A DNA stretch of 64,000 bases. Source: Mesostigma viride. Its lineage: Eukaryota > Streptophyta > Mesostigmatophyceae > Mesostigmatales > Mesostigmataceae. The stretch lies in assembly GCA_009746045.1 (NCBI GenBank), contig RPFO01000041.1, positions 5,448,920-5,512,919 of the forward strand, in the 5' to 3' direction. Position 1 is the first letter of the stretch. Every line of letters starts with the position of its first letter. Shown here one piece after another: positions 33,592 to 45,916 of the stretch. The position numbers were made by a program, and so were the translations under genes. The notes beneath the pieces are model-generated. The model was not told the DNA's origin, searched no databases, and was given only the letters and a program-made list of their open reading frames with translations.

Positions 33592-35100
33592 TCTTCACGT
33601 GACAGTCCTGGTCTTCACGTCTTCACGCCTTCACGTCTTCACGTCTTCACGTCTTCACGTCTTCACGTCTTCACGACTTCACCTGAACTTGCGGCGCATC
33701 GTATCTTTGATACCTTGCATGCACGTCTTCACGTCTTCACGTCTTCACCGCGTCTTCACCTGTCTTCACCACGTCTTCACGTCTTCGCGTCTTCACGTCT
33801 TCACGGCTTCACCTGAACACCTGAACTTCACCTGAACTTGCCGTATCGTGTCTTCACGTCTTCACGTCTTCACGTCTTCACGTCTTCACGTCTTCACCGC
33901 GTCTTCACCTGTCTTCACCTCGTCTTCACGGCTTCACGTCTTCACGTCTTCACGGCTTCACCTGAACACCTGAACTTCACCTGAACTTGCCGTATCGTGT
34001 CTTCACGTCTTCACGTCTTCACGTCTTCACGTCTTCACGTCTTCACCGCGTCTTCACCTGTCTTCACCACGTCTTCACGTCTTCGCGTCTTCACGTCTTC
34101 ACGGCTTCACCTGAACACCTGAACTTCACCTGAACTTGCCGTATCGTGTCTTCACGTCTTCACGTCTTCACGTCTTCACGTCTTCACGTCTTCACCGCGT
34201 CTTCACCTGTCTTCACCACGTCTTCACGTCTTCATGCATGTCTTCACGTCTTCACGGCTTCACCTGAACACCTGAACTTCACCTGAACTTGCCGTATCCT
34301 GTCTTCACGTCTTCACGTCTTCACGTCTTCACGTCTTCACGTCTTCACCGCGTCTTCACCTGTCTTCACCACGTCTTCACGTCTTCACGTCTTCACGTCT
34401 TCACGGCTTCACCTGAACACCTGAACTTCACCTGAACTTGCCGTAATAATCGTGTCTTCACGTCTTCACGTCTTCACGTCTTCACGTCTTCACGTCTTCA
34501 CGTCTTCACGTCTTCACGTCTTCACGTCTTCACCGCGTCTTCAGTCTTCACCACGTCTTCACGTCTTCACGTCTTCACCGCGTCTTCACCTGTCTTCACC
34601 ACGTCTTCACGTCTTCGCGTCTTCACGTCTTCACGGCTTCACCTGAACACCTGAACTTCACCTGAACTTGCCGTATCGTGTCTTCACGTCTTCACGTCTT
34701 CACGTCTTCACGTCTTCACCGCGTCTTCACCTGTCTTCACCACGTCTTCACGTCTTCGCGTCTTCACGTCTTCACGGCTTCACCTGAACACCTGAACTTC
34801 ACCTGAACTTGCCGTATCGTGTCTTCACGTCTTCACGTCTTCACGTCTTCACGTCTTCACGTCTTCACCGCGTCTTCACCTGTCTTCACTGTCTTCACCA
34901 CGTCTTCACGGCTTCACGTCTTCACGTCTTCACGGCTTCACCTGAACACCTGAACTTCACCTGAACTTGCCGTATCGTGTCTTCACGTCTTCAAGTCTTC
35001 ACGTCTTCACGTCTTCACGTCTTCACCGCGTCTTCACCTGTCTTCACCACGTCTTCACGTCTTTGAACATGTCTTCACGTCTTCACGTCTTCACCTGAAC
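33592..35100. repeat. (CTTCACGT)n satellite with ~155-bp higher-order unit
   Basis: An 8-bp unit CTTCACGT is organised into about nine higher-order blocks, each ending with CACCTGAACACCTGAACTT and CACCTGAACTTGCCGTATCG. Small indels vary the number of 8-mers per block. Confidence 0.95.
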
Positions 35101-35282
35101 ACCTGAACTTTGCGTATCGTATCTTCGATACATTGCATCATTTGCATGCCTTGGAGCTGCACGTCTTCAAGCAGTGTCACCCAGTTCCCGCTTGATTCAA
35201 ATGCACTTAGCGCTTGAATTCGTGACTTCGCCCTGCTCAAGGTGGAAAGAATGATGGGCACTAGCCACGGGAACAATGCCCG

Positions 35283-36034
35283 ATGCTGATAGCCGAAGCG
35301 ATGACATGGAGTCCTCCTGAATTGATTGATTTGTGTTATGCCGGGGACGATTGTAGGAAATGGGTGCTAGGAAAGACATCTGGTGCCATGAAAGCAGATT
35401 TTTTGGCCGGTGCAAACCACCAATGCGCCGGCCGATGTGGCAAGGTCCTGCACGGCATCTGTACGCATATTTTCAGGCACGCAGAAGACGGTGACGGCAC
35501 GGAACGGCAATGCTCTGACTGCGGCGGCCCTCGACGCAGCCAGCCGTGCGCCAGGCTCGAGCAGCCAGGGCATACTAGCAACGTTAAGCCCACGGAGCCT
35601 TCCACTATCAGCCCAGAGTGCCCGGGTGTTTCGTTTCGCAGGCGCATCACCGAGGATGACCTGAATTTCGATGATGATGGCGGTTGTGATGATGCAGCTG
35701 CAAGGGCAGAAGATGACTTTGATCATGGTGATGATGCAGCTGCAAGGGCAGAGGATGACTTCCATCATGATGGGGCTGCAAATGCGACAAACGAGAAAGA
35801 TTCCGGGGTGTCTCCTCCGCGTCCTGCCGACGAGCATGTTCATTCAAACCCGGGTTCGGGGCTGGACGCCACTAAGAAGGCTCTGTTCTCTTCCCCTCTA
35901 CCTGAGGCCGGCGTTCCTGAAAAGCGGGACGATGGCACGCCGGTCCCTACTGCAAGGTCTTTTAGCCGCAGTGGACCGATGGCACTGTCTGTCGTGGAAA
36001 TTTCTGGCTGGGATACCCTCGGGGTGGTGGTGGG
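35283..36034 (+). CDS. Zinc-binding/acidic protein, 5' part, interrupted by LTR retrotransposon
   Basis: ATG 35283 opens a frame of 250 codons up to the target duplication. Residues about 45-80 have Cys/His spacing of a zinc site (CAGRCGKVLHGICTHIFRH ... CSDCGG). An acidic region holds two copies of DDAAARAEDDF, followed by a Ser/Pro/Thr-rich part. The C-terminal piece (VVEISGWDTLGVVVG) runs straight into copy 2, inserted at GTGGG (36030-36034). Beyond the far duplicate (54118-54122) the same frame goes on for about 22 codons (GLTISCKRCWSPKRPTQQRKH) to a stop; another frame there continues into the polyglutamine gene. It may be the second gene of the giant element, or a captured host exon. 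I do not recognise the family. Confidence 0.5.
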
Positions 36035-36682
36035 AGTTAGCGAGCAGCCAGAACTGTGAGTTCCTGGTCTCTCACGCCACACAACGGGATGAGCCAAAGT
36101 TGCAAGGCAGCAACCTTTCAACCCGTGCACCAAGCCACGACCACGGTGAGCGGTTCCACGTCCAATGTGGGAGCCTCGGTTCGTGCTTGCCAAGATAGCT
36201 GGTCATCCCCCATGACCAAGCTATATCCTTTGCGTTGTTCCTCGTTCCCATCGGCGTGACGAGGCACGTGCAGGCAGGCAAGCAAATCCTCAACGTCCAC
36301 TGGCATCAGTGCAGAGCCAGGACGAACTGGATTTGCCTAGACTCTGCAACCTAGGAAGTACAGGACCTGTCACAAGCCTGCAAGGCCTAGTATCCTTGCA
36401 GAACTGTGCCAGTTCCTGTAGTCCACCAGTCACAGGCTGCTGCTCCTCTGGTCTACGTGGACCACAGTCACGTGATAGTCAGGCTAAGCCTATGCAGGCA
36501 CGGCCTGCCACGTGTCCTGTCCACTATACCAGAGGACTGTACCTTAGTCGGCCACGGACGGCTAGGACTTCGGGACCTCATATCTTTCTTGTCCCTTGTC
36601 TGTTTCAGGCGGTCAGCACGGCGTTGGAAAGGTCTTTCCAAACTGCGTCCACTTAGCATATTGGTTGCCCAAAATGCTAACT
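36035..36682 (-). repeat. 3' LTR of copy 2
   Basis: 648 bp, starting and ending (plus strand) AGTTAGC ... GCTAACT, so the termini are not TG/CA. The hAT target site GACCTGTC is intact here (36364-36371), unlike in the 5' LTR. Apart from a 4-bp indel near the outer end and a few substitutions, the two LTRs are near identical, pointing to fairly recent insertion. Confidence 0.93.
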
Positions 36683-36710
36683 CCAACCCTTTCTTCTTTT
36701 GGAGCTGGAC
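36683..36710 (-). other. Polypurine tract, copy 2
   Basis: On the minus strand CCAAAAGAAGAAAGGGTTGG lies directly before the LTR start AGTTAGC. This supports the LTR boundary. Confidence 0.75.
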
Positions 36711-37035
36711 CAGCTTGAAACAAACCTAACCTTGCTTGTGCCCACTCAGCCACAGACCGCTTGGTCCCTTGAGGTTGATCAGACCTTTGAGGGCCCAGGT
36801 TCGTGCCTCCTTTGGGTAACAACATATCTGCCCTTGGACCAGGCTAGGTGTACTGGCCAGTGAATCAGAGGTCACCCCAGGTTATCCCCTGACCCCTTGG
36901 TCAGCTCCCAACCTTTCCTTGGGAACTTGGTGCTAGATTAAAGTCAAGGCACATTACCTAGTCCAATGGCTGGCCGGGATTACAGGATGCCAAGAACGTA
37001 CTATTGTGAGTTCCTGATCTTTCACAGTTATCACA

Positions 37036-37204
37036 GGCGCCCGTTCTTATGGCGCCCGCCTTGGCCAGCCTTTCCCTTTTATGCTCAAAGAGACTGAGGT
37101 AGCACCTATACAAATACTGCCTCATTGGGGAGCCCATGTCTTCACTGGGTGTTAAGCCCAGGAATCACTCATGCCAGGCTGTGGCTCTGCTGGGGAATTG
37201 AACC
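37036..37204 (-). other. Conserved 3'-UTR motifs, copy 2
   Basis: On the minus strand TGGGG-TTCAATT-CCCCA (around 37204-37194) forms a perfect 5-bp stem and 7-nt loop like a tRNA T-arm. About 140 nt further on is GGGCGCC, eight bases, GGGCGCC (37057-37036). Copy 1 has both at 8643-8821. Confidence 0.55.
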
Positions 37205-37697
37205 CCACCCCAACCTCCAGGTTTATAGGTGACCTGGAACTTTACACAAGAGAAACATTACAACCATGGGAACAACATGAGAATGACATGACATGATTAT
37301 GTTTTATTCAAGCATTATATAACCCAGAATGTGGCCCCCTGGCAACCATGTTCCACATGGTCACACCACCAGGTTCTTTATTAGCAACAGGTTGGAAACA
37401 AGCACTAGAAAACATATGTACAGCAACCTGTAAGAACCAACATTCGGGTTGCCCTTGCATGGCCTAACTGTTTGAGGCCAAAGGCGTCGACTTAAGTCCT
37501 GGCGACTCTTCTGAACCCCATGGGGAGGGCCAGGCATGATTCTCAGCTGGTAGGAGTGACATTCCACACCAACTCCTGTCCAGGAGGGTGTACCTAACCC
37601 TGAAGGACCGGCTGTCAACCAGTAAGCACCAGTCACCACTTGGTACTTTGGTCAAGCAGCCCACTGGGGGCACCCAAGCTGAAGCAAGGCCTGGTCT

Positions 37698-38114
37698 CTA
37701 TGGCCGCCCGTGTAAGGTGTCCATGAGCCCACGGAGCAGGGGGTACTGCCTCTCCGCCTTCTCCTCCAGCTTGGTGAGGGCATCTGCAGGGTTGTCCACA
37801 CCAGGCACATGTTCAATGTGAGCTAGGTAGGACATCTCCTTGAGCAACAAGTAGTCAAGGTCCCTGCTCCTGGCCAGCTGCCTGTGCACAAATTGCACCA
37901 TGCCCATGCTATCAGTCCTCACCAGTGTGTGCAGCTGCAACCTACAGGAAGCCACTTGACATAGCTGGTAGAAGAGCTCCCTCAAGTAAAGAGCAGTATG
38001 CAGCCCTTCACAGATTGCCCTGCACTCAGCAATATCACTGCTGGGTGTAACCCTGTTCTGCAACCGACTGTACCAGGTAACAAGTGAGGTGTGATCTTGC
38101 TCCAGGGTAACTAA
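37698..38114 (-). pseudogene. RNase H, C-terminal part, copy 2
   Basis: From the insertion boundary the frame reads ALVTLEQDHTSLVTWYSRLQ, then SSDIAECRAICEG (Glu), VRTDSMGMVQFVHRQ (Asp), RDLDYLLLKEM and IEHVPGVDNPADALTKLEEK, stopping at 37698. It fits the copy 1 RNase H after GRAA. The N-terminal part is at 42517-42859 beyond the CACTA-like element. Confidence 0.85.
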
Positions 38115-38628
38115 TGCTGCACTAGGAACTCAGATTCTGAGAATTTTCTCAAAACCCTCAATTTTCTCACCTTTTGTGAGAATTTTTTGAGAAAATTGAG
38201 AAAAATCTCAATTTTTTTCCGCAAACGCTAGGCAAGAAATCTCACCAGGGTGAGATTTTGGTGAGAAAAAGGGGGTTTTGGTGAGATTGGGGTGAGAAAA
38301 AACCCTAAAGTGAGAAAAAAGGTGAGAATGGGTGAGAAAAAGTGAGAAAATTTGAGAAAATTGAGAAAATTGAGAAGTTTCTCACCAACACGAGAAAAAT
38401 CACTAACACGAGAAAAATCACAAGTCAACGTGGTGAGAAATTTCTCACCAAGAGTGTAACACGAGAAAAATCATGAGCTTTATTTCATTAAGTCCTTAAC
38501 GTGAAAAAAAACTCAACACCACTTTGATATGCATTATAGGGTGCACAAAGGTGCAATTAATATAGGGTTGTCATACAATATAAAACAGCACATCATTCCA
38601 TAAACAATGCTGTCATGCCCAAATTAAA

Positions 38629-39690
38629 TCAATAGTCATCTTCTTCAGAACTGCTGTCCGAGGGGTTGCTTGCATCAACATCATCTTCTGATGACATAGT
38701 GTCATCCCCACTAGTGTCGCAATAGTTCACAGCTTTACGCTGCCTTCCACTGGCCCTCTTTGCCATAGGGACCTCCTCAATTACAACGGTGGGCTGGCTA
38801 GGTCCAGCATCTGTGGGAGCACCACGCTTGCGGCTGCGCCCTCGAGCAGGTGCCTTGCCAGCGCGGCGCACCACGTCGCCATCACCTAGGTCTGCCGCTG
38901 CCACCTTCTTCTTCTTGGACCCCTTCTTCTTGCCTTTCTTCTTGCCACTAGGCGGTGGCGGTGGCATCGGCTCACCCTCCTCAATCACTTCAAACTGCGG
39001 CATGGTGGGGAAATCTGCTGCCACGCTGTGATACACATGGTTACTGAGGGCAGATTGCGCCTGATGTGCCATGCTCCATGGCAGTTTGGCAGGGATTACC
39101 ACCATTTCGGGAGCATAGCATTCATCGACGACATACCCAACTGAGCTCACTGCACCTGGCAACACAAGGCACGACGACCTGGGGGCCTGTGCGCTGCTGA
39201 TGACCACCAACCTCTCGTGGGGCAGGTGAGCGACATGAAGGCGATCAAAAAGCTCCACCTTCAACAACAGCTGCCATTCCCAGCCCCCTCGTGGGTACTC
39301 TAACCTGGCCTTCAGAATGTGTGTAATGAAACCAAAGTCTACACCGCCCGGGCCATGCACCGCAACTCCCGCATTCTTGTGCCGCTTTCCCTGGGATTGG
39401 TCCGCAGCCTCCGTGCGGTAGTTGAACCTGTGTATCCTGACTTTGTGGAAAGAATCCGCGTAGCGCTTCACGCCCCCACACGCCGCTACAATGCCTTGCG
39501 GCACAAGCGGCGTCAGGTTTAATGATGCCCATGCAAGCACGTTGAACGTTGTGTCAGCACAGCGATCTCGCCTGCATTCAAACAAACGCACACCGATAAC
39601 CCAGCAAAGAGTATTATTATTGCAAGTATTGGTTATTAAAAAAAATAGAACAGATACAACACAGGACGCTTTTACTGGCGGCAAGATCAT
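38629..39690 (-). pseudogene. CACTA-like transposase C-terminal exon
   Basis: The open frame extends to 39717 from a TTG; its first ATG is at 39690, and the true start is probably a splice site. Segments in order: ECRRDRCADTTFNVLAWASL, GGVDFGFITHILKARLEYPR, WQLLLKVELFDRLHVAHLP, SSAQAPRSSCLVLPGAVSS, VGYVVDECYAPEMVVIPAKL, then a Pro/Lys-rich linker with KKKGKKKGSKKKKV, a basic patch, and an acidic tail ending SSSEEDDY. The 'dfG.I..il ... L.kVe.fd ... Vvissaq' region resembles C-terminal domains of plant CACTA transposases; that reading is by eye only. The 14512-15063 copy is a truncated relative. Confidence 0.55.
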
Positions 39691-39989
39691 GGCACCCGGA
39701 TGGGTAAAACCAAACAAACTAGATATTAATTACTAGGGCTGGCTTTGTGACAGTAAAACATGATTGCATGGCTAATCCCAAGGCGCCTTTCAATAGGACT
39801 GAATTAAAAAACCAAAGCAGACGGCGTAAGTAGCATTTGCAAAAAACAAGGCTCACCAGTAGGCCTCGTCGCCATTCGCAGGGTCGCTGTAATCAGCCTT
39901 GGGAAGGGCATCTTCTACCAGCAAATCCCTTGCCGCGTTGTGTCAGCACAGCGATCCCCCCTGCATCCAAACAAAGGCACACCGATAAC

Positions 39990-40955
39990 CAAGCAAAGAG
40001 TATGCAAATGTGTAGCCTTGTTCATTGAAATTATGGCTGGCTTACGCAAAGAGCGACTGTAAGATGACCTATACAGTGGGGCCGGAAACAGCTTGCTTGA
40101 TCAGGGCGTGTTTTTCGAGCTTCACTGGCCGGGAGTGTCTAGTGGTGAGAACCATTGCTGCGATCGCTTTCCCACCATTTACGAGGAAATACCCGCAAAT
40201 GAAAAACCACTGAAACGGTCTAGCTAGTCAGTCATTACATTAGCCACATGCCATCATGCATGTTTCCAAACGTCCAGGAACTGCACACGGTGCAAATGCC
40301 ATTTGCAGTGCAAAAATCCAGAGGACACGACCTCATTGCTTCATATTTGTATGCAGAAGACTAAAAAAGTAACATGCATTAATGGCCCGCATGCATAAAG
40401 GGCCTGAATTCTGATGCGGGCCCAACGGCAGCACCGCCAAAGCAGATAAGGGCCCGCAGTCTGATGCGGGCCCCACGGCACCACCGCCATAGCAGAGCTC
40501 GAAGGTCGTGGTGCGCGTGAAACGTACGTATGCCCTTTGTCGGTAGGTGCCGTTGGGGTCAAATTGGGTGCCGCCAAAATCGGGCCGACGCGTCAATAGA
40601 CTGAGGCCGTCGATGAGAGCCATCATGCGGCTTGGGGAACTTCAGCTAAGTTAACTTAACGCAAACCACTGGTCGCCCGCGTCGGGAACCGGCCCAACGG
40701 CTCTCCCGCAACAGAAAATTACGCGGCATACTGCATAAGTCGTCGGATTGTTACATTTCGACGGTCAAGATTTCATGATGAGGTTTGCGTTCAATTTGCC
40801 GCAGTTTGCCGCCCAGAGAAAGTAGTTGTTGGACTCGTTGCCCACGATGAAACACAATCAAGCAAGCCGTTTCCGGCCCCACCGTGTAGGTCATGTAGTC
40901 GCTCTTCACGTCAGCCAGCCGTAATTTCAATGCACAAGGCTACACATTTCCATCT
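39990..40955. repeat. Inverted repeat (~100-bp arms) within CACTA-like element
   Basis: 40008-40105 (TGTGTAGCCTTGTTCATTGAA ... GGGGCCGGAAACAGCTTGC) recurs inverted at about 40853-40950, with a 740-bp spacer. The arms are imperfect. Such a structure can arise from a nested foldback or from element rearrangement. Confidence 0.75.
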
Positions 40956-41864
40956 CCATTCATATTCATAATCCTGCACGACTCGAAAACGCGGACAAGA
41001 TAACGGCAGGCTCGAGCTACCATGGTCCGGATTCTCCCGATTTCTGGCCTGCGCTGGTTGTCTCCTTGATATTGGCAACTCTCTCCGGTAAGAGATTTTC
41101 CGCAGTTTGGCTGTTTCGAAACGTTAATTAAGTGAGATGCCTTCGGATCAGGAGACTCACACAGCCGCGAAATCATGCCAAAGGTCATATGTTCGATCCC
41201 TTGCTGGTAGCTTCTGAGCTTTCTTATTTTCTGTGTTCCGCGGAATCTCAGATTTGGGCCGCTAGCGTTTTCACGTTTGTTGCTTTCTGATCCGACGACA
41301 ACGTTGTGCCTTGCTCGTGTGACATCTGGCGCATGGTGTGATTCATGTGTATGGTGCTGCCTTGCCACATGGGGCTGCTTTGCCATAAGAGTGAGTGTTG
41401 GGTTCTACACATTTGCTGCATGGACCGTTAGGTGCTGGTGAGCTCTTCCTTGTAGAATGGTGATGTCTATGTCAAGGATCTGATGTCTTTTTTGTCTCTT
41501 GCACTGCTTTCATTTTAGGGGGAATTATAGGTGTCATTATTTTGGCATTTGAAGGTATAGATGTTTATCTGCAAGGGCCTGTTTTTTTTCCCCCGGCCTC
41601 TTGCATGCATGGATGTGTAGAATTGTATGTTGATGGAATTATGATTTGCCATACACATTTGCTGAGCTCAAGATCCTTGTAGAACGCTTACATCTATGTC
41701 AAGGATCTGATTTCTTTTCCTCTTGCGTATATTGTGTCGGTTTGCTTTATTTCTTGCAGGGACCACGAGAGTAAAATGCAAGCGGTTCCACTTTCAAGTC
41801 AGCATGTGACGCCCTGTCGACCGGCCCGCTTTGTTAGCTAGCTACCATATAGTATTTGATGATA

Positions 41865-42012
41865 GGCATTGAATGCGAAAGATGTCATAACGCCATAACA
41901 GACTGTGTTGAACAGGCATTGAATGCCGAAGATGTCATAACGCCATAACAGACTGTGTTGAAAAGGCATATTTGAATGCCGAAGATGTACATAACGCCAT
42001 AACAGTGTTGAA
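41865..42012. repeat. Three ~58-bp tandem repeats
   Basis: The unit contains AGGCATTGAATGC, GAAGATGT-CATAACGCCATAACAG and TGTGTTGAA. The third copy has small insertions. Confidence 0.85.
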
Positions 42013-42516
42013 TAGTTGAATCAACGGGTTCTTGCAGCTGTAAACATTAAAATTATTCAAACATTTAATGAAAAAATCATTATTGTTCGTGCTGTTTTGA
42101 ACAGCGGTTGTTACTGGCACTGCATGCATGTGTCTGCTGCCAGCATATTGCATTATGGGTGTGTTTTTCAGCGCTGTGTTTTCTCACTTTTCTCACTTTT
42201 CTCACGTCCTGTTTTTCTCACTTTTCTCACTTTTCTCACGTCCTGATTTTCTCACGTTTCACACCTCCCGTTTTTCTCACTTATCTCACGTCCTGTTTTT
42301 TGAGATTTTTCTCACGTTTTTCCCCTTTTTTCACCTTTTTGGGGCAATCTCACCCGGGTGAGAAACGTGTTTTCTCACCCATTCTCACCCCATTCTCACC
42401 CTTTTTTCTCACCTTTCTCACCCATTCTCACCCATTTCTCACCCTTTTTCTCACCTTTCTCACCCTTTTTCTCACCTTTTCTCACCCATTCTCAAAGCCG
42501 AGTTCCTAGTGTGCTG

Positions 42517-42859
42517 CCCGGCCCCTGACCTCTGTGACCTTCCTATTGTCCATAGAACTGTCTACATAGAGAACCATGTCAAGGGGCTTGTACAAATCCA
42601 CAGGACCCAGTATGAGAGGGGGAGACATCATGACAGCCTGCACCACACTCTCAGCACCCACCTCAACCAGCTGGGAATCAGTAAGTCGACTCAGAACCAG
42701 CAAGTCAGGGGCACATATACTTGCAAGCCATGCCAGCATGCCCCTGATGGTAGCACACCTAGCCTGCGTGATGGGCTCCTGCAATGCATCTACAATCTGC
42801 TGTGGGTAGTCCTTACCACCCTCCATCCTGATGAACCACGAGCCCTTGGCTTGGAACAA
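42517..42859 (-). pseudogene. RNase H, N-terminal part, copy 2
   Basis: It reads FQAKGSWFIRMEGGKDYPQQ, ARCATIRGMLAWLASICAPD, then MVLYVDSSMDNRKVTEVRGR (first Asp) and ends at the CACTA-like insertion after GRAA. A 1-2 nt frame change separates it from the RT ORF that stops at 42862, close to where copy 1 also shifts frame. Confidence 0.85.
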
Positions 42860-42861
42860 CG

Positions 42862-44283
42862 TTAAGCCTTCATGCCACAGAAGACCATAGGCTCATTCTC
42901 CACCATGTGCTGTATCTTACCCAGCTCAAACCGCTTCTGGATCTTAGCCAAGACAGCCTCAACCCAGTCTGGTGGACCTATGAGATGCAGGTCATCACCA
43001 TGCAGTGAGGCAAAGACAGGAAGACCATTGTAGGACCCTTGGAACAAACAGGGATCCACTGGAGACACTGAGAACCCACAAGTATTCTTCAAGAATTTCT
43101 CTAGGCTCTTTCTCCAGATAATGGGACTGGACCTGAGACCTTCCAACCCTTTCAGAATTCTCAGGTACCTGGCCTTTATCTCTGCTCTCCATACAGCAGG
43201 TACAGTCACAAAGAAAGGAGGGATATCTCTCCAAGTCTGCCTAGCCTGATCTTGGTCACCCTTGAGAAAAGCCCTCTTGAAATCAATCAGCACAGAGCTA
43301 TAGGGCACACCCTTAACCAGAAAAGACAGAAATATACACAGCAGAATCCTCCACGTGTCATGCAGCATCCCTGGAGTATAGAGCTCCTCATCTAACAACT
43401 GGCCAGTGCCATGATACTCGGTCACAACTGGTCTGACATGTGGCACCTGGACACCATCAACCTCCTTGAGCTTGAGGACAAACATCAATCTGAGCAGCTG
43501 GTGAACTTCTGGCAGCTCATCCACAGGTTCTGCACAGTTGGAAACTATCCACTCATGCCCAGAAGCAACAAAGCCAAGAGTCCATGCCTTAGCCATCTTG
43601 GGGCTCTGCATCATCTCGACTAGCTGGCGCCAGGGAATAGGACTGTGAGCAGCTATCTGGTACCTGTTTACCCCTAACTGCCTTGGATCAAAGGTGGTTG
43701 GGATTATCAACAAGTCCTCAGCTATGGGCTCCTGACTCTGAGGACCCTCAGCTGGCTGACTCCTAACAGCCTTTACCGCCACTGCAAGACCCTGGGAATA
43801 GTGATATCTTTCAAGGGGGAGGCTGCCCCTGCCTTCTAGTGCCAACTCATCAGAGGTCAAAGTAACCCCTGGCATGCACAAGAAGTTCTGTCCCAGAATG
43901 GCAGGCCCCTTATAGCCCTCTACCACACAGAACGTGGTGGGCACCCCTAAGATAGGCACACTCACTTCCCCAAGGATCTTCATGGACACCTTTCCTGAGA
44001 AATCAGACACAGCAAGGCAACTGGGATGGGACATCTGTAAGCCTACAGCATCCTCTTCCCTGATGACAGACACCTGTGAGTTGGTATCTACCTCCATTGT
44101 AGCTGCCCAGCACGACCCCCACCCCGTGAGCTTGGATACCTTGGGATCATGTTTGCTGCGCATGAGTGCTCGGATGACGTCCGCCATGAGAGGCCCCCGG
44201 GCCTTAGGTGGCTGCCCCGTCCCCTCTGGCCTTGTGACAGTTGCTTCACATTGCATTACCGAAAGCCAGGCCTTGACCCCCAA
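42862..44283 (-). pseudogene. Retropepsin-like protease and reverse transcriptase, copy 2
   Basis: 473 codons. Protease: MEVDTNSQVSVI (residues 64-75; DTN loop as in copy 1), LGEVSVPILG, VVEGYKGPAILGQNFL. Reverse transcriptase: LMFVLKLKEVDGVQVPHVRP, VLIDFKRAFLKGD, LKGLEGLRSSPIIWRKSL, SPVDPCLFQGS, FASLHGDDLHLIGP. The stop after CGMKA seems to result from a small indel, since RNase H continues at once. Because a protease-like domain lies between integrase (higher coordinates) and RT, the unusual order of copy 1 is confirmed independently. Confidence 0.85.
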
Positions 44284-45916
44284 GACGTCCGGCTTTCAAG
44301 TTGGAGTGTACCCCCGCGGCATCTAGCAATGCCGACTAGTTTCAAGTGCGCACCAGTCAAAGTAGTTACCCTTCGCACAAACTCCAGCCACACATTTTCG
44401 TAACCGCCCTTTTGGCACCGCAGGAACTATTCTGTCTGATTCGGCCAGATTTCATCCAAGGAATCGAAAAGGAAAAACGGTGGAATCAGAAAAGGAAAAC
44501 GGTGGAATCATTTTCAGCCTGAACTACTAGTACAACACTATCGTCCGTTCAAGTCCGGCCTCACGGCCCATGCGACGCCATGTCGACCCGCCCATGCTTA
44601 GCCTTTTTTGCGCTAGACTAAAGAAAAATGGTCCCGTTGCCTAAGCAAAAAAATGCACCTCAGCACCTGCTAGCCATGGTAAATTTGCTAGCGATGGCAG
44701 TCTGGGAAACTTACTAACCAAACGGCGAATCAATCCAATCTCACGTTCAAAATGCCGCTTCTGTAGACATGTGTCGACTACTTTGTTTATGCGTGTGATT
44801 CAAACAAGCCAATTGTGAATTCCAGATTAGGAGTTAAGGTTTATGGCTGGCAGGACTGATATATTGCATGACGACACACCCTTTTTTGGCTTGAGACAGA
44901 AAGCTGTATATAAATTTCTTACATGAGATGTTTGTCATGTTCATTTTGATTTTAACGCACAGCCCCCCATTCAGCATGTCGAATGGCATGCGCATGTGCT
45001 GGCCGGCAGCCACTGCCATGTCGCCGGATCAGACTGGCGTACAAACCACACAATCTTCTTGTTCACGCATGCTAACCACAACCATCGTTAAGCCGACGTT
45101 GTGCAGGAATTTTTTTTCATATGCCTTCAATGGTTTAATAGTGGACGCTGCATCCCTGATTCGGCCGTGAAGCTTGTTGTCAGCTAGACGTTAGCAGCTG
45201 AGTGCCGGGCCGCCCTATGTGGAATAACTTTCACATTGTCCATCGGCATTAAAAGTTGAAAATTCCCTCCGATCGACCATGCCATAACAGGAAAATGCCA
45301 TCATCTGTTGCAGTCCAGGCTTATATTTGCCACGATGTGGTGTGTGCCAGTTGTGCCACCTGTAATTTACATTACTAGGCTTGGTGTTCCTAGGGATTCC
45401 ATTCATGGTGTTCCACTTAGTAGCCATACCAGCATGCCTTGCAGTTTTCACAATAGATAGCCTGCAGGCCATATCAAACCCAACTCCCAAGTTGTCCAGT
45501 AATGCATGTGGTACCAATGAACCTTACCTTGTACAGTTAAATAAGTTATGATATTGGTTGATGTTGTGCGCCCGTGCTTTCAATTTGTTTCAAAATCCAT
45601 GTGCCGTTCAGGCATGCACGTGTGAAACATCCAGGTATGCCTGTCATCTTCCCCCCCCCGTATGATTCAATATCTCAGAGCCCAGATTGTTGTGGCACTG
45701 CGATGATGCATTATATAGCGTTGAAGAAGATGTGGGGCAGGTATTTGTGCAATTAACGTGCCATACGAACATTCCGGACGGTACATTCCGGTGATGTCGG
45801 GCAGTTGGGGGGTTCGCTTGGTCCCTTGGTCAGTTGCTTCCTCGCTTGGCTGCCACTGCGGGGGTGTAAGGACAGGTGCTCAAATGGAGAGACACTAGAC
45901 GTGCATGCATGTTTGA

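Larger units (their letters stand above)
38120..42511 (-). mobile_element. CACTA-like DNA element inserted in RNase H
   Basis: The ends are CACTAGGAACTC and complement; subterminal sequences are full of TCTCAC/GTGAGA repeats. A 5-bp duplication TGCTG (38115-38119, 42512-42516) flanks it; classical CACTA elements make 3 bp. Removing the element and one TGCTG rejoins the RNase H frame. It encodes a single recognisable exon (38629-39690); no catalytic transposase region is visible. The rest (39.7-42.2 kb) holds an inverted repeat and a short tandem repeat. Confidence 0.82.

Noticed and set aside
33592-35100. CRISPR-like spaced repeats
   Set aside because: The 8-bp units are contiguous, spacers are themselves repeated, and the setting is eukaryotic.
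40025-41386. ORFs of 60-148 codons within the CACTA-like element
   Set aside because: No recognisable motif, and they overlap the inverted repeat arms or lie on both strands.
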